Positions 1 through 8,391 of a DNA stretch of 64,000 bases are shown here, in pieces. The DNA comes from Nitratireductor aquibiodomus NL21 = JCM 21793 (GTDB lineage Bacteria; Pseudomonadota; Alphaproteobacteria; Rhizobiales; Rhizobiaceae), in assembly GCF_000615975.1 (NCBI RefSeq), contig NZ_BAMP01000005.1:1-64000 (forward strand), read 5' to 3'. The first letter of the stretch is position 1. Each line of letters starts with the position of its first letter. The notes beneath the pieces were generated by a model, which worked only from the letters and a program-made list of their open reading frames with translations, was not told the origin of the DNA and ran no database searches. The position numbers and the translations under genes were made by a program.

Positions 1-248
1 GTCGCACCGAGCCCGGCGCCCGTCGCAGCGCCAGCGAAGGTTCCAACAACGGGGAAGACAGACCCCAGAACACCGCCGGCGATGCCACCAGCCAGCGCTC
101 CACCCGCAGTGCCAAAGGCCGCTCCAATGGGGCTGCCCACGGCCAGACCAAAGCCGCCACCCGTCGCAATGGCTCCAAACGACGAGCCGCCGCCGCCATA
201 ACTGTATGGCGAATGAAGATTATCATGACGTTCTACGGAAATATTCAT
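1..248 (-). CDS. Glycine-rich small protein, 3' end cut by window edge
   Basis: Reading leftward from an ATG at 248 gives at least 82 codons with no stop before the window edge. A clear Shine-Dalgarno AAGGAG lies 7 bases upstream, which decides the start. After a polar N-terminus (MNISVERHDNLHSPYSYGGG) the chain becomes Gly/Ala-rich with GxxxG spacing (AGGALAGGIAGGVLG), as in glycine-zipper membrane segments and some class II bacteriocin-like peptides. I do not recognise a specific family. Its 5' region is AT-rich, unlike the GC-rich surroundings, and it is divergent from the Na/Pi cotransporter gene. Function unknown; a membrane-inserting peptide is only an inference from composition. Confidence 0.6.
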   Translation of the reverse strand, partial: MNISVERHDNLHSPYSYGGGGSSFGAIATGGGFGLAVGSPIGAAFGTAGGALAGGIAGGVLGSVFPVVGTFAGAATGAGLGA

Positions 249-551
249 AACAAACTCCTTTATTAAAATAAAATTATCTTCCATTACTACTTGCACTTTC
301 CGTTCAGAAAATGCATTTTCACTTGAGTTTATTTTACTCAATAGGTCAACCTGATTTTTGCTTTGCTCGGGAATCTGGCGGACGGCCCAGCGAGGGCGAC
401 CGAGATTGAACATTTGCTAAATAGAAATAACAAATGTAACATGCTGCCCTGGCTCGCTCGACTGCCCTGAAGGAAACGCCGCGATTCACCGGCAGGATTC
501 GCTTCAGGCTCTCTGCAGAACCAGATTTGTGTTAGACTTGTTCGAGGCGAT
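249..551. other. Divergent intergenic region with two inverted repeats
   Basis: No gene is supported here; the antisense reading frame over 338-619 looks like a shadow. The half next to the glycine-rich gene is AT-rich and should hold its promoter. It contains TTGAGT (323-328) and ACTCAA (336-341), an inverted repeat around a 7-base AT loop. A second inverted repeat, ACATTTG (410-416) and CAAATGT (431-437), lies in front of the cotransporter gene. These could be operators or transcript hairpins; the sequence alone does not say which. Confidence 0.4.
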
Positions 552-2231
552 ATGAGCGGTTCCGTCTTTTTTCTGCATATGGCCGGGGCAGTGGCATTGC
601 TGCTCTGGGCGACGCGCATGGTGCGAACAGGCGTTGAACGCGCCTACGGGAATGTGCTGCGCCAACGGCTGCGGCAGACACTGGGCAACCCGGTGCTCGC
701 AGCTCTGACGGGACTGGCTTTGTCCATCGCCCTGCAGAGTTCGACCGCTGTTACACTTCTGATCGGTTCCTTCGCCGGGCTCGGGATCGTTACGGGCCTG
801 TCGGGCATTCTGGCCGTGCGGGGCGCGGAAGTCGGCTCGGCGCTGGTCGTCAAGATACTGAGCTTCGACCTGACACTTCTCGTCCCGCTCTGCATCCTCA
901 CCGGGACCGTTATTTTTCTTGCGACAGAACGCCGGCAGTGGCGCCAGTTCGGCCGTATTCTTGTCGGGGTAGGCCTGCTCATCCTGTCGCTTGAAATGAT
1001 GGGCGAGGCCTCTGAGCCACTCAGGCAGAGCACCATCGTGCCGCTGATCGTGGGATATCTCTCCGACGATCCGATCACCGCGTTCCTGCTGGCCGCAGTG
1101 ACCACCTATCTTTTTCATTCAAGCATCGCCGCCGTGCTCCTGCTGACCACGTTCGCCGCGCGCGGCATCGTCTCCCCCGAGCTCGGCATCGTTATGGTTC
1201 TGGGCGTCAATCTCGGCAGTTCCTTCATCGCACCGATGCTGACGCGGAGCTCACCGCCAAGCTACCGCATCGTTCCCCTTGGCAACCTCCTCATGCGTGG
1301 CCTCGGGTCCGTTGTGCTTCTGGTGGCCTTCATTGTCTTCGATCCCAGCCTGGAGCGGCTGGGCAGCGACCCTGCGGACCGCATCATCCACACACACATC
1401 GCCTTCAACGTGCTGATACTGATTGTCGGTATTCCGCTTTCAGGCCTGATCCTCAAAGCGACGCAGGCGCTGGTCTCCCTGCAGTCAGGAAGCGAAGCCG
1501 AAGGGGCCAGTGAGGAAAGCGAAGCACAAGTGACGGAAACCAGCGCGCTGGACGTCACGGCACTGGACACACCGCATCAGGCGCTCGCCAATGTGACGCG
1601 GGAAACCGTCCGCATGTGCGAAACGGTGGAGTTCATGCTGTGCCGGATTCTTGAACTCTACGAAAAGGCGGATCGGAAATCGATCGCCGCACTGGCCGCC
1701 GTCGACGATACGGTGGACCGGCGCCACGCGGCCATCAAGCTCTATCTCGCCCGCATCACACGCCATGAAATGACGGAAGACGATGCACGACGCTGCCAGG
1801 AACTGCTCGGCGTGTGCGTCAAACTCGAGCAGGTGGGCGACATCATTGTCCGCAACATGCTCGCCCATGTGCAGAAGAAGATGGAACGCGGCGTCGAGTT
1901 TACCAGTGAAGGCTGGCGGGAGCTCGCCGGTTTCCATGCCTCCGTTCTTGCCAATGCACGCCTGGCTTTCAACCTGCTGGTCACCCAGGACACCGAGACC
2001 GCGCGCGAGCTGGTGATGGAAAAAGACCGCCTGCGGGATGTCGAGAAGGAAACCAGCCAGCGCCACTTCGAACGCTTGAGACAGGGCACGGAACAGAGCG
2101 TGGAAACAAGCTCGATCCACCTTGATACGATCCGCGACCTGAAGCAGATCAACTCGCTTCTGGCGACATTTGCATATCCGGTGCTCGAAGAGCGTGGACT
2201 GCTGAGCGGCTCGCGCCTGAAAGCGACCTGA
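552..2231 (+). CDS. Na/Pi cotransporter family protein with PhoU-like C-terminal domain
   Basis: Inner-membrane protein of 559 aa of the NptA/YjbB type, expected to move phosphate with sodium. Residues 1 to about 310 hold two related membrane repeats. The first carries the family signature QSST (62-65) and the second the counterpart HSSIAA in a hydrophobic stretch. From about 340 to the end the protein is soluble and helical like PhoU. The start has GAGG five bases upstream. It stands alone and is followed by a plausible intrinsic terminator at 2273-2313. No Pho box was seen upstream, so phosphate regulation is not supported by sequence. Efflux versus uptake cannot be decided. Confidence 0.88.
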   Translation: MSGSVFFLHMAGAVALLLWATRMVRTGVERAYGNVLRQRLRQTLGNPVLAALTGLALSIALQSSTAVTLLIGSFAGLGIVTGLSGILAVRGAEVGSALVVKILSFDLTLLVPLCILTGTVIFLATERRQWRQFGRILVGVGLLILSLEMMGEASEPLRQSTIVPLIVGYLSDDPITAFLLAAVTTYLFHSSIAAVLLLTTFAARGIVSPELGIVMVLGVNLGSSFIAPMLTRSSPPSYRIVPLGNLLMRGLGSVVLLVAFIVFDPSLERLGSDPADRIIHTHIAFNVLILIVGIPLSGLILKATQALVSLQSGSEAEGASEESEAQVTETSALDVTALDTPHQALANVTRETVRMCETVEFMLCRILELYEKADRKSIAALAAVDDTVDRRHAAIKLYLARITRHEMTEDDARRCQELLGVCVKLEQVGDIIVRNMLAHVQKKMERGVEFTSEGWRELAGFHASVLANARLAFNLLVTQDTETARELVMEKDRLRDVEKETSQRHFERLRQGTEQSVETSSIHLDTIRDLKQINSLLATFAYPVLEERGLLSGSRLKAT

Positions 2232-2272
2232 AAGCCACTCCCCCTTTTGGGGTCAGCAGCCCAAAACATCAA

Positions 2273-2313
2273 AGCCGATCCTGTCAAAACCGGGGTCGGC
2301 TATTTCTCTTCTT
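2273..2313 (+). terminator. Probable rho-independent terminator of the Na/Pi cotransporter gene
   Basis: AGCCGATCC (2273-2281) pairs with GGGTCGGCT (2293-2301) with one G-T wobble, followed by the pyrimidine-rich tail ATTTCTCTTCTT. It lies 42 bases after the cotransporter stop. Confidence 0.6.
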
Positions 2314-2415
2314 CATTGCAGTTTTGAATAAATAGACAAACCTCATCATTAGTATTAAATCTTAAAAATAAATATAAGTATTAATAATACTTGTTTTGTT
2401 TTGGATTGATATATA

Positions 2416-5379
2416 ATGATACAATCAGGCTTCATAATAACCAATAACCCAAACGGAAGAATCACGACGCCTTCAGCGCGAAAGCTGGCGGAACGCCCTG
2501 AAGGGCCATCGCAGGGAACCAGGTCACCGCCAGCGCGCGTCGATGCGCGTGAAACGACCCTCCGCATACCGCCCCATGTGCAATTTCTCAGATGCACTCT
2601 GACGGAAGAACAACAGTCGGAAATCAGCAGGGTTTCCCGTACCGTCCGTCAGGATCTTCCCAACATTCACGCAATGGCGCGGGCGAGAATGAGCGCTATC
2701 ATAAAAGAACTGACCGGACAGGATGCCAATCCCGACGCGCTCTATTTGAACACGTTCAGTTCGGCGGTCTCATCCCAGACCAGTTTCACCGGCGTCGAGC
2801 ACACGGGCGAACCGAACTCGTCAACATCGTTGACAAATCTGCTTCTCGAAAATTTCGGTGCTGAGCGACAGACACTCCAGTCCACGGCGCTGGATGCCTA
2901 TGAAGGGGTCTACACGCATGGGCCGGGTGAGGGCTTCTACGGAACGCCGAACGAATTCAGGGTTTTGGCTTCCAGTCTTCGAGAGGCTATATGGAAGGCC
3001 GACTTCCAGTCGGAGGTTCTCTCCAGTCTGAACGAATTCTGGGCCAGCCATCAGGGCGACATCGTGCTTCTGGCCAAGGTCCAGTTCGCGGTATCCGCGA
3101 TGCGTGCCCTTGAGGAGTCGGACCTTTCGCTTTCCGGTGTCATAATGGTCATGCGAGGTGCGAGAGCAGATGTCGATCAGCTTCTGGCAGCGCTCTCCAA
3201 CGGGATCGTCGCTGAACCGGAAAGCGCGGACAACGTAGAGGTCACGGCCTTCGACATAAACGGCTACCCTTCCAGCGACATTGTCCGGTTCACCCGCTCA
3301 AACCAGCACACGGTGCTCTACATTCCGGGCGAAGCGCCATCATTCCATGAGTTCGGCAGTGAAGAGGCGCTCGACCGCTGGGTCAGGGAGATGGCAGCGT
3401 CTCCGGAGGAGCGCACGCGACTCTCGCACCATTTTTCACTCTATAATCTACAGGATGGCTTTTGGTACACGGGCGTTGCCAATGGCCTGGAGAAGCTCGG
3501 GTCAGGCGCCTGGAGCACCGGTGTTGATTCCAAGAACCGCCCCTATTCTGACAACCTGTTCTCCGAGCTTGCAGAAAACATGCGGCAGCGGAGCCTTTCC
3601 GACGCCGACATACTGATCAAGTCCGACAGCGAAGTCACGCGTGACATCTGGATCGGGAACCTGCGCACATTCAACAAGGTGTTCTGGCCGATCCTGATGC
3701 TCGCCCCCGAGCTCGAGTTTGCAACACTGGCAACCACCATGGGGAGCGAACTTGTTCTCGAAACTGAGCAGGCGGTCGCAGGAGATACCTACGAAGAGCG
3801 GAAAGCAGGTGCTGTCGGTGTCGTCTCGACAGGAAGCACCCTGCTCGCGGGAACGGCCCTTGGGGCCGCCGTCAGAGCTCTTTCAAGAGCTGAGCCGGTT
3901 TCTGCTGGCGGTGGCGACACAATTCCGGCTTCGGCCGTCCGTCCCCCTGCCGGGGAACAGCCGCTTCGTATCGGAAATATATCCGACCATGAGGTTGATC
4001 CGTCGCTTATCGACGGGCGCACTCCAAACAGTGCGAACATCTATCAGTCAGGCGAGCGGTATTTTATTCGACACAGCGACACAACAGGCGTTTCCCGCGT
4101 CTACGAAATCAGAAGCGACTTCAAGCTGCGTGATGGCTACGTAAACGTTATCGACCCGGAAACACGAAAGTCCGTGGCGATTCTGCATGGGGATGGCAAT
4201 GGTGGCTGGAAGCGTATAACCGCCAATGGTGCCGGTCCTGATCGCCCCCCCTATCAGGGTCAGCGCGCAGCCCAAATCAAGCAATCGCTGAACAGACGTG
4301 GTTACTATGTCATCGCGGATGCGGACGAAAGTGCTGCTCTCGACCAGATCGAAGCCATGAAGGAACGTGTGGATGCGCTGCGGTTCAAACTCGAGGACCT
4401 GGGCCGTGAAGCCGAAAAAAACGGCCGGATCGGCACCTATCACCTCGTCTATCGCGTGGACAATCTAAGACCCGACCAGCTTCTTGCGGCTGGCTGGTTT
4501 CGCCCATCCCGAGATTTCCACGCAGTTGTCAACATGCTCGAGAGGCCAGCAACCATTGGTAGCGCATCTCTCGCCGCCAGCAACAATGTGCTGGACATCT
4601 GGCAATACGACTCGGCTGACGGTGTCATGTATCAATATGCCATCGTGACAGAAGGCAGGAAAGTGGGCTCTTTCGTAGACGGTGGAGGCTACGACTACGA
4701 ATTCCTGGATGAAGTGCACTTTCCGCCACCGCCAGCCAAGAACGTCTATCTGCTGGACTCTTCAGACGAGAACATCAGAAAAACCATCGCAGAGCTTGCC
4801 GCTTCCCGCTCAGTCAACACGACTTACGGCATCCCTCTCCAGGTCTACGAAGATTTCAGGCTAGGGCGGATCACTCTTGATGCGAGCCCGCCGCCAGAGT
4901 TGCCAGAAAGTTCCATGGCAACTGGCGAAGCCAGCGACAGCCTCAAATCTCTCGATATGACAAAACGTGGGCAGAAGCGCACCCAGGAATGGGTGGATGG
5001 TATTCCCACCACTGGCACCGCCGTTGAAGAACCGCAACCGGGCTCCTCACGATCGATGCAGCACGAGATGCCGGAAGAAATAGAAGAACCGGAAGATGTC
5101 ATTGAAGCAAACACCCCCTCTCAATCCCCAACTCCTCCCGATTTTCAGGAAGCGTTCCAAACGCGCGTCCAAAAATGGTTGAATGAGATTTGGCTGAACA
5201 ATGCAGATGAGCCAGAAAACCTGACGATACCAGATGCATGGCTTGCTGAAACGCAAGGTCACGCAGGAGAAGAGATGATCAGAACCCGCTTTGACGAGAC
5301 ATCGATCACGGGGACATCGCAATCCAGACAACAACGCACTTCGGAATGGGTGAAAGAATATCAGACGAACAACCGCTAA
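2416..5379 (+). CDS. DUF6543 (dermonecrotic-toxin N-domain) protein with C-terminal ADP-ribosyltransferase-like domain
   Basis: A 987-aa protein without signal peptide; the first 60 residues are polar and Ser/Pro/Arg-rich as in secreted effectors. Residues of roughly 70-480 match my knowledge of DUF6543: an early LTGQDANPDALYLN, then a VLYIPGEAPSFHEF segment, then DADILIKSDSEV and a GDTYEERKAG stretch. Residues of about 676-780 look like a cholera/pertussis-type R-S-E ADP-ribosyltransferase: YRVDNLRPDQLLAAGWFRP (Arg680, Asp682), a SASLAAS segment (716-722) where the Ser motif should be, and EFLDEVHFP (Glu762, Glu766). The tail (850-987) is acidic/disordered with three short Trp motifs (Trp859, Trp921, Trp978). 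The 5' flank is very AT-rich and the Shine-Dalgarno is weak. No secretion system or immunity gene is adjacent. Target and export route are unknown; domain calls are from motif recognition only. Confidence 0.78.
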   Translation: MIQSGFIITNNPNGRITTPSARKLAERPEGPSQGTRSPPARVDARETTLRIPPHVQFLRCTLTEEQQSEISRVSRTVRQDLPNIHAMARARMSAIIKELTGQDANPDALYLNTFSSAVSSQTSFTGVEHTGEPNSSTSLTNLLLENFGAERQTLQSTALDAYEGVYTHGPGEGFYGTPNEFRVLASSLREAIWKADFQSEVLSSLNEFWASHQGDIVLLAKVQFAVSAMRALEESDLSLSGVIMVMRGARADVDQLLAALSNGIVAEPESADNVEVTAFDINGYPSSDIVRFTRSNQHTVLYIPGEAPSFHEFGSEEALDRWVREMAASPEERTRLSHHFSLYNLQDGFWYTGVANGLEKLGSGAWSTGVDSKNRPYSDNLFSELAENMRQRSLSDADILIKSDSEVTRDIWIGNLRTFNKVFWPILMLAPELEFATLATTMGSELVLETEQAVAGDTYEERKAGAVGVVSTGSTLLAGTALGAAVRALSRAEPVSAGGGDTIPASAVRPPAGEQPLRIGNISDHEVDPSLIDGRTPNSANIYQSGERYFIRHSDTTGVSRVYEIRSDFKLRDGYVNVIDPETRKSVAILHGDGNGGWKRITANGAGPDRPPYQGQRAAQIKQSLNRRGYYVIADADESAALDQIEAMKERVDALRFKLEDLGREAEKNGRIGTYHLVYRVDNLRPDQLLAAGWFRPSRDFHAVVNMLERPATIGSASLAASNNVLDIWQYDSADGVMYQYAIVTEGRKVGSFVDGGGYDYEFLDEVHFPPPPAKNVYLLDSSDENIRKTIAELAASRSVNTTYGIPLQVYEDFRLGRITLDASPPPELPESSMATGEASDSLKSLDMTKRGQKRTQEWVDGIPTTGTAVEEPQPGSSRSMQHEMPEEIEEPEDVIEANTPSQSPTPPDFQEAFQTRVQKWLNEIWLNNADEPENLTIPDAWLAETQGHAGEEMIRTRFDETSITGTSQSRQQRTSEWVKEYQTNNR

Positions 5380-5394
5380 TGCCGTGTGCACAGA

Positions 5395-6147
5395 CTATTT
5401 CGTCGCCGATCTGAGCCCTTCCATGAAGGCGCCTGCAAGCTGGGTTTCGCCGAACCAGTTGAGCCGGTTCACCGTGGCGAAACCCTCGGCGATGAGACTG
5501 TTCTCATCGCCCTTTCGGCTTGCATGCTCGCGACCGCGCGGCACAACCAGTTCGATCTCATCGCCGTCCTCACGCAGAACCTCCACCTTGCGGGCGATCT
5601 TATCCCGGCCGATCGAAGGCTGGGAGACGGATGCCGGAAGATCTGCCGGAAGATTGACGCTCAGCCAGTGACCTTCGAGAGACCACTCATTGCGTGTCTG
5701 CCAGAGGCGCTCGATGAAGCGAGCCAGCCATGCCGCGTCTCCTTCACGCACATTCGCCTCCTTCACGCGGGAGAACCCGATCGCGGGAATGCCCCAGAAG
5801 GTCGCTTCGCGGGCGATGCCAAGCGTGCCGGAATAGGCAAGATCCTCGCCGACATTGCGCCCGTCATTGACGCCGCCGACAACGAGATCGGGCTTCCTGC
5901 CGTCGTTGAAGAGCCAGCCCATGGAGGTCACGATACAGTCCGCCGGCGTGCCCGAGCAGGAAAAGCGGCGCTCGCCGAGACGGCGCATGGTGAGCGGCCG
6001 GGCGACCGTTAGCGACGGGCCGGCGGCGGTGCGTTTGCCGTCCGGCGCGACCACCCAGACATCGTCCGTCAGGAGTGATGCCGCTTCAGCTGCCAGCGCA
6101 ATGCCGGGAGCCTCGATGCCGTCGTCATTGGAAATCAGAATGCGCAT
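5395..6147 (-). CDS. surE: SurE family 5'/3'-nucleotidase
   Basis: Cytosolic metal-dependent phosphatase (250 aa) that removes phosphate from nucleoside monophosphates and some other phosphomonoesters. The start at 6147 gives the canonical N-terminus MRILISNDDG, whose Asp pair binds metal. SGTPADC, VGGVNDGRN and the YSGTLGIAREA segment follow the family order, with the usual SGIN written here as GGVN. An in-frame ATG further upstream would add residues the family lacks. It overlaps the end of the metallo-hydrolase gene by 23 bases and is the last gene of the ABC-importer operon. It is not next to the pcm/nlpD-type neighbours typical of housekeeping surE, which suggests a dedicated role on an imported phosphorylated substrate (inference). 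Confidence 0.9.
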   Translation of the reverse strand: MRILISNDDGIEAPGIALAAEAASLLTDDVWVVAPDGKRTAAGPSLTVARPLTMRRLGERRFSCSGTPADCIVTSMGWLFNDGRKPDLVVGGVNDGRNVGEDLAYSGTLGIAREATFWGIPAIGFSRVKEANVREGDAAWLARFIERLWQTRNEWSLEGHWLSVNLPADLPASVSQPSIGRDKIARKVEVLREDGDEIELVVPRGREHASRKGDENSLIAEGFATVNRLNWFGETQLAGAFMEGLRSATK

Positions 6148-7312
6148 GTATCGTCTCTTCATCAATCTGATAGGTGTCACCGGTGCGGGCACCGGTCAGA
6201 AGGGCGGGAATGTGCTGACAGAGCGCATCAAGCGCGGCAGCATCGCAGGAATGGCCGATAAGTCGCGGGCGGCCAGCCGCCTCCCACAGGGCGATGTTCT
6301 CGGGCAGTGTTGGGTGTGTTGGCATGCGTATCCAGGCAGCCTTGCCCTCATCGACAAGCCGCGCGCCGGGCGAGCCTGCCGGCAGATGTCCGCTTAGGAG
6401 AATGGGAAAGCCCGCAGCCTCTGCAGCGGCAAGCGCCGGGCGCGACGGCCCTGCGACACCCATGCCATCATGAACCAGAAGCGGACAGTCCGGCAGCGGA
6501 TCGCCTACATTCCAGTCGCGCGCGGCCTCCAACCGCTCGGAAAGGATCGACACGCGATCCTGATGAACGGCAGACGGCGCCAGGATTTGCGCTGACAGCG
6601 CTGAACGCATGCCGGCCTCGATTGCAAAAGGCACGTCGATGGCCGCAATCAGCTCAAGTGAGCGACCGGAGAGCGGCGTCGGAAGGAGACAGCCATCGGC
6701 ATATCCGGCGACCCATTCTCCGATCTGTCGCGCACGCTCCGCCCCCGGAATAGGGTCGGCACCGTAGGACGTGTCGAGAACGAGAAGGTCGCAGACGGGC
6801 AAAGCCTGCATTGGAAAAACAGCACTCTCGGGGACGATGTCGGCGGTAAACACCACACGCTTTCCCGCCCCCTCGACACAAAACCAGACGCCACCAACCA
6901 CATGGCCGGAGGCACCGGTCGACACATTCAGTGCACCGACGGACACCGTTTCGCCAGGTCGAAACAGCCGGATCTGCTGCGCACGCGGCGGGAACTCTGC
7001 CAGATCGGCGGCGTCCGCATATTGCGCGAGCGTCGCCGGCATCTCCGAATGTGTTTCCTCGGTCATGTAAATGGGCCCGGCGTAACCCTGCCGCAGCAAA
7101 TGGCAGAGCGCGCCGATGTGATCTTCATGGGCATGAGAGATGAAAAGCGCGTCGATCTCGCCAACCGGGCGGGCGAGCACAGGGTAGTATTCGTCCCCTG
7201 TCGCCCCCACCTTTATGCCGGCATCGAGCATGATGCATGTGTTGCCGTCGCTGACGGCGACGCTGGTGCGCCCTTTCTCACCGAACCCGCCCTGAAGATC
7301 GACCTGCAACAT
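6125..7312 (-). CDS. Metallo-beta-lactamase fold hydrolase, beta-CASP/RNase-like
   Basis: A 395-aa protein with the zinc-binding HxHxDH signature SHAHEDHIGAL (His60, His62, Asp64, His65), a later GHVVGG His, FTADI Asp and a C-terminal GHS. The segment SGHLPAGSPGARL followed by the terminal His motif resembles the beta-CASP part of RNase J/CPSF-type enzymes, so it may act on nucleic acid or another phosphodiester. Translation is coupled: its ATG shares one base with the stop of the ABC ATPase gene (TGATG). Its presence inside a transporter operon is unusual. Substrate unknown. Confidence 0.75.
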   Translation of the reverse strand: MLQVDLQGGFGEKGRTSVAVSDGNTCIMLDAGIKVGATGDEYYPVLARPVGEIDALFISHAHEDHIGALCHLLRQGYAGPIYMTEETHSEMPATLAQYADAADLAEFPPRAQQIRLFRPGETVSVGALNVSTGASGHVVGGVWFCVEGAGKRVVFTADIVPESAVFPMQALPVCDLLVLDTSYGADPIPGAERARQIGEWVAGYADGCLLPTPLSGRSLELIAAIDVPFAIEAGMRSALSAQILAPSAVHQDRVSILSERLEAARDWNVGDPLPDCPLLVHDGMGVAGPSRPALAAAEAAGFPILLSGHLPAGSPGARLVDEGKAAWIRMPTHPTLPENIALWEAAGRPRLIGHSCDAAALDALCQHIPALLTGARTGDTYQIDEETIHAHSDFQ

Positions 7313-8391
7313 CAGGCGGCCCCATCAGCCGGGATCAGCCAACCCGATGTGATGGCAAGCCTGGCGCGCTCTCCCGCCGCGAAAGACACCGGATCGGGCT
7401 GATCAAAATGCAGGCCGAGATGGGGCGCCGCCTCGGGCTCGAACTCGATGCGCGCCGAACCGCCGCGATACACCGCCCGTGTGATGGTGCCTTCGAAACC
7501 GGGCTGGCTGGTGCCAACCGACTGGATTTGCGATGCGCGGCAACAGATGCGCGCATCCTTGCGCGGCTTCTCGCCCTTTCGACAACGCACCACCAGCTCC
7601 TGGCCAAGCACGGTGACGCGGCACTGTCCGTCGGCTTCCGCCGTTTCGACATTCGCCGGCAGCACCATGCCCTGCGAGATAAAGGAGGCGACCATCTCAT
7701 TTGCCGGCTCATGATAAAGCTCGCGCGGCGTGGCAAGCTGCATCAGACGGCCATGATCCATGACCGCGATGCGGTCTGCCAGCGCCATGGCCTCGGCCTG
7801 GTCGTGGGTGATGTAGAGAATGGTCGTGCCCGTGCGCTTGTGGAAGTCGGCGAACTCGTCCTCCATCGAGGCGCGCAGATGCACATCGAGATTGGCCAGC
7901 GGCTCGTCGAACAGCACCAGCCGTGGCTCTGCCACGAGACAGCGCGCCAGCGCCACGCGCTGCCGCTGACCGCCGGACAGGTTTGCCGGACGGCGGTCGC
8001 CATACTGCTCCATATTGACGAGCGCCAGCGCATTCTTCACCCGCTCCTCGCGCTCTGCCCGGGGGACGCGCGCCACCTTGAGCGCATAACCGATGTTCTC
8101 GGACACGCTCATGTGCGGCCAGAGCGCGTAATTCTGGAAGACGATGCCCACGCGGCGCTTTTCCGGCGGGACGTTCGCCTCGGCCGACGAGACCTCACGA
8201 TCGCCGATATGGATGTTACCGCCGGTCACGGTCTCGAAACCGGCGATCATGCGCAGGAGCGTGGTCTTGCCGCAGCCCGAGGGACCGAGGACAGCAAGGA
8301 ACTCGCCATCCGCGACATCGATGGAGACATTGTCGAGGGCCTTCGCCTCGCCAAAAGTCTTGGTGACGTTCTTAATGCTCAGTCCCGCCAT
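7312..8391 (-). CDS. ABC importer ATP-binding subunit (FbpC/AfuC/PotA type)
   Basis: ATPase of 359 aa energising the adjacent permease. Walker A GPSGCGKT is at 36-43, followed by the signature LSGGQRQR, Walker B LVLFDEP and a C-terminal TOBE-type regulatory domain. I chose the ATG at 8391 (MAGLSIKN); the longer frame to 8583 only runs back into the permease gene in another frame. It overlaps the permease stop by 13 bases. Family members carry iron(III), putrescine, phosphonates or hexose phosphates; the operon context favours a phosphorylated substrate (inference). Confidence 0.9.
   Translation of the reverse strand: MAGLSIKNVTKTFGEAKALDNVSIDVADGEFLAVLGPSGCGKTTLLRMIAGFETVTGGNIHIGDREVSSAEANVPPEKRRVGIVFQNYALWPHMSVSENIGYALKVARVPRAEREERVKNALALVNMEQYGDRRPANLSGGQRQRVALARCLVAEPRLVLFDEPLANLDVHLRASMEDEFADFHKRTGTTILYITHDQAEAMALADRIAVMDHGRLMQLATPRELYHEPANEMVASFISQGMVLPANVETAEADGQCRVTVLGQELVVRCRKGEKPRKDARICCRASQIQSVGTSQPGFEGTITRAVYRGGSARIEFEPEAAPHLGLHFDQPDPVSFAAGERARLAITSGWLIPADGAA

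Noticed and set aside
2232-2415. Rhizobial tts box (type III regulon promoter) upstream of the DUF6543 protein
   Set aside because: I looked for the conserved GTCAG...GAAAGC-type pattern in the AT-rich upstream region and did not see it; secretion by a type III system is therefore not claimed.
5380-6147. An immunity gene for the toxin-like protein
   Set aside because: The only neighbour downstream is surE on the opposite strand, and upstream is the Na/Pi cotransporter; neither is a plausible immunity protein.
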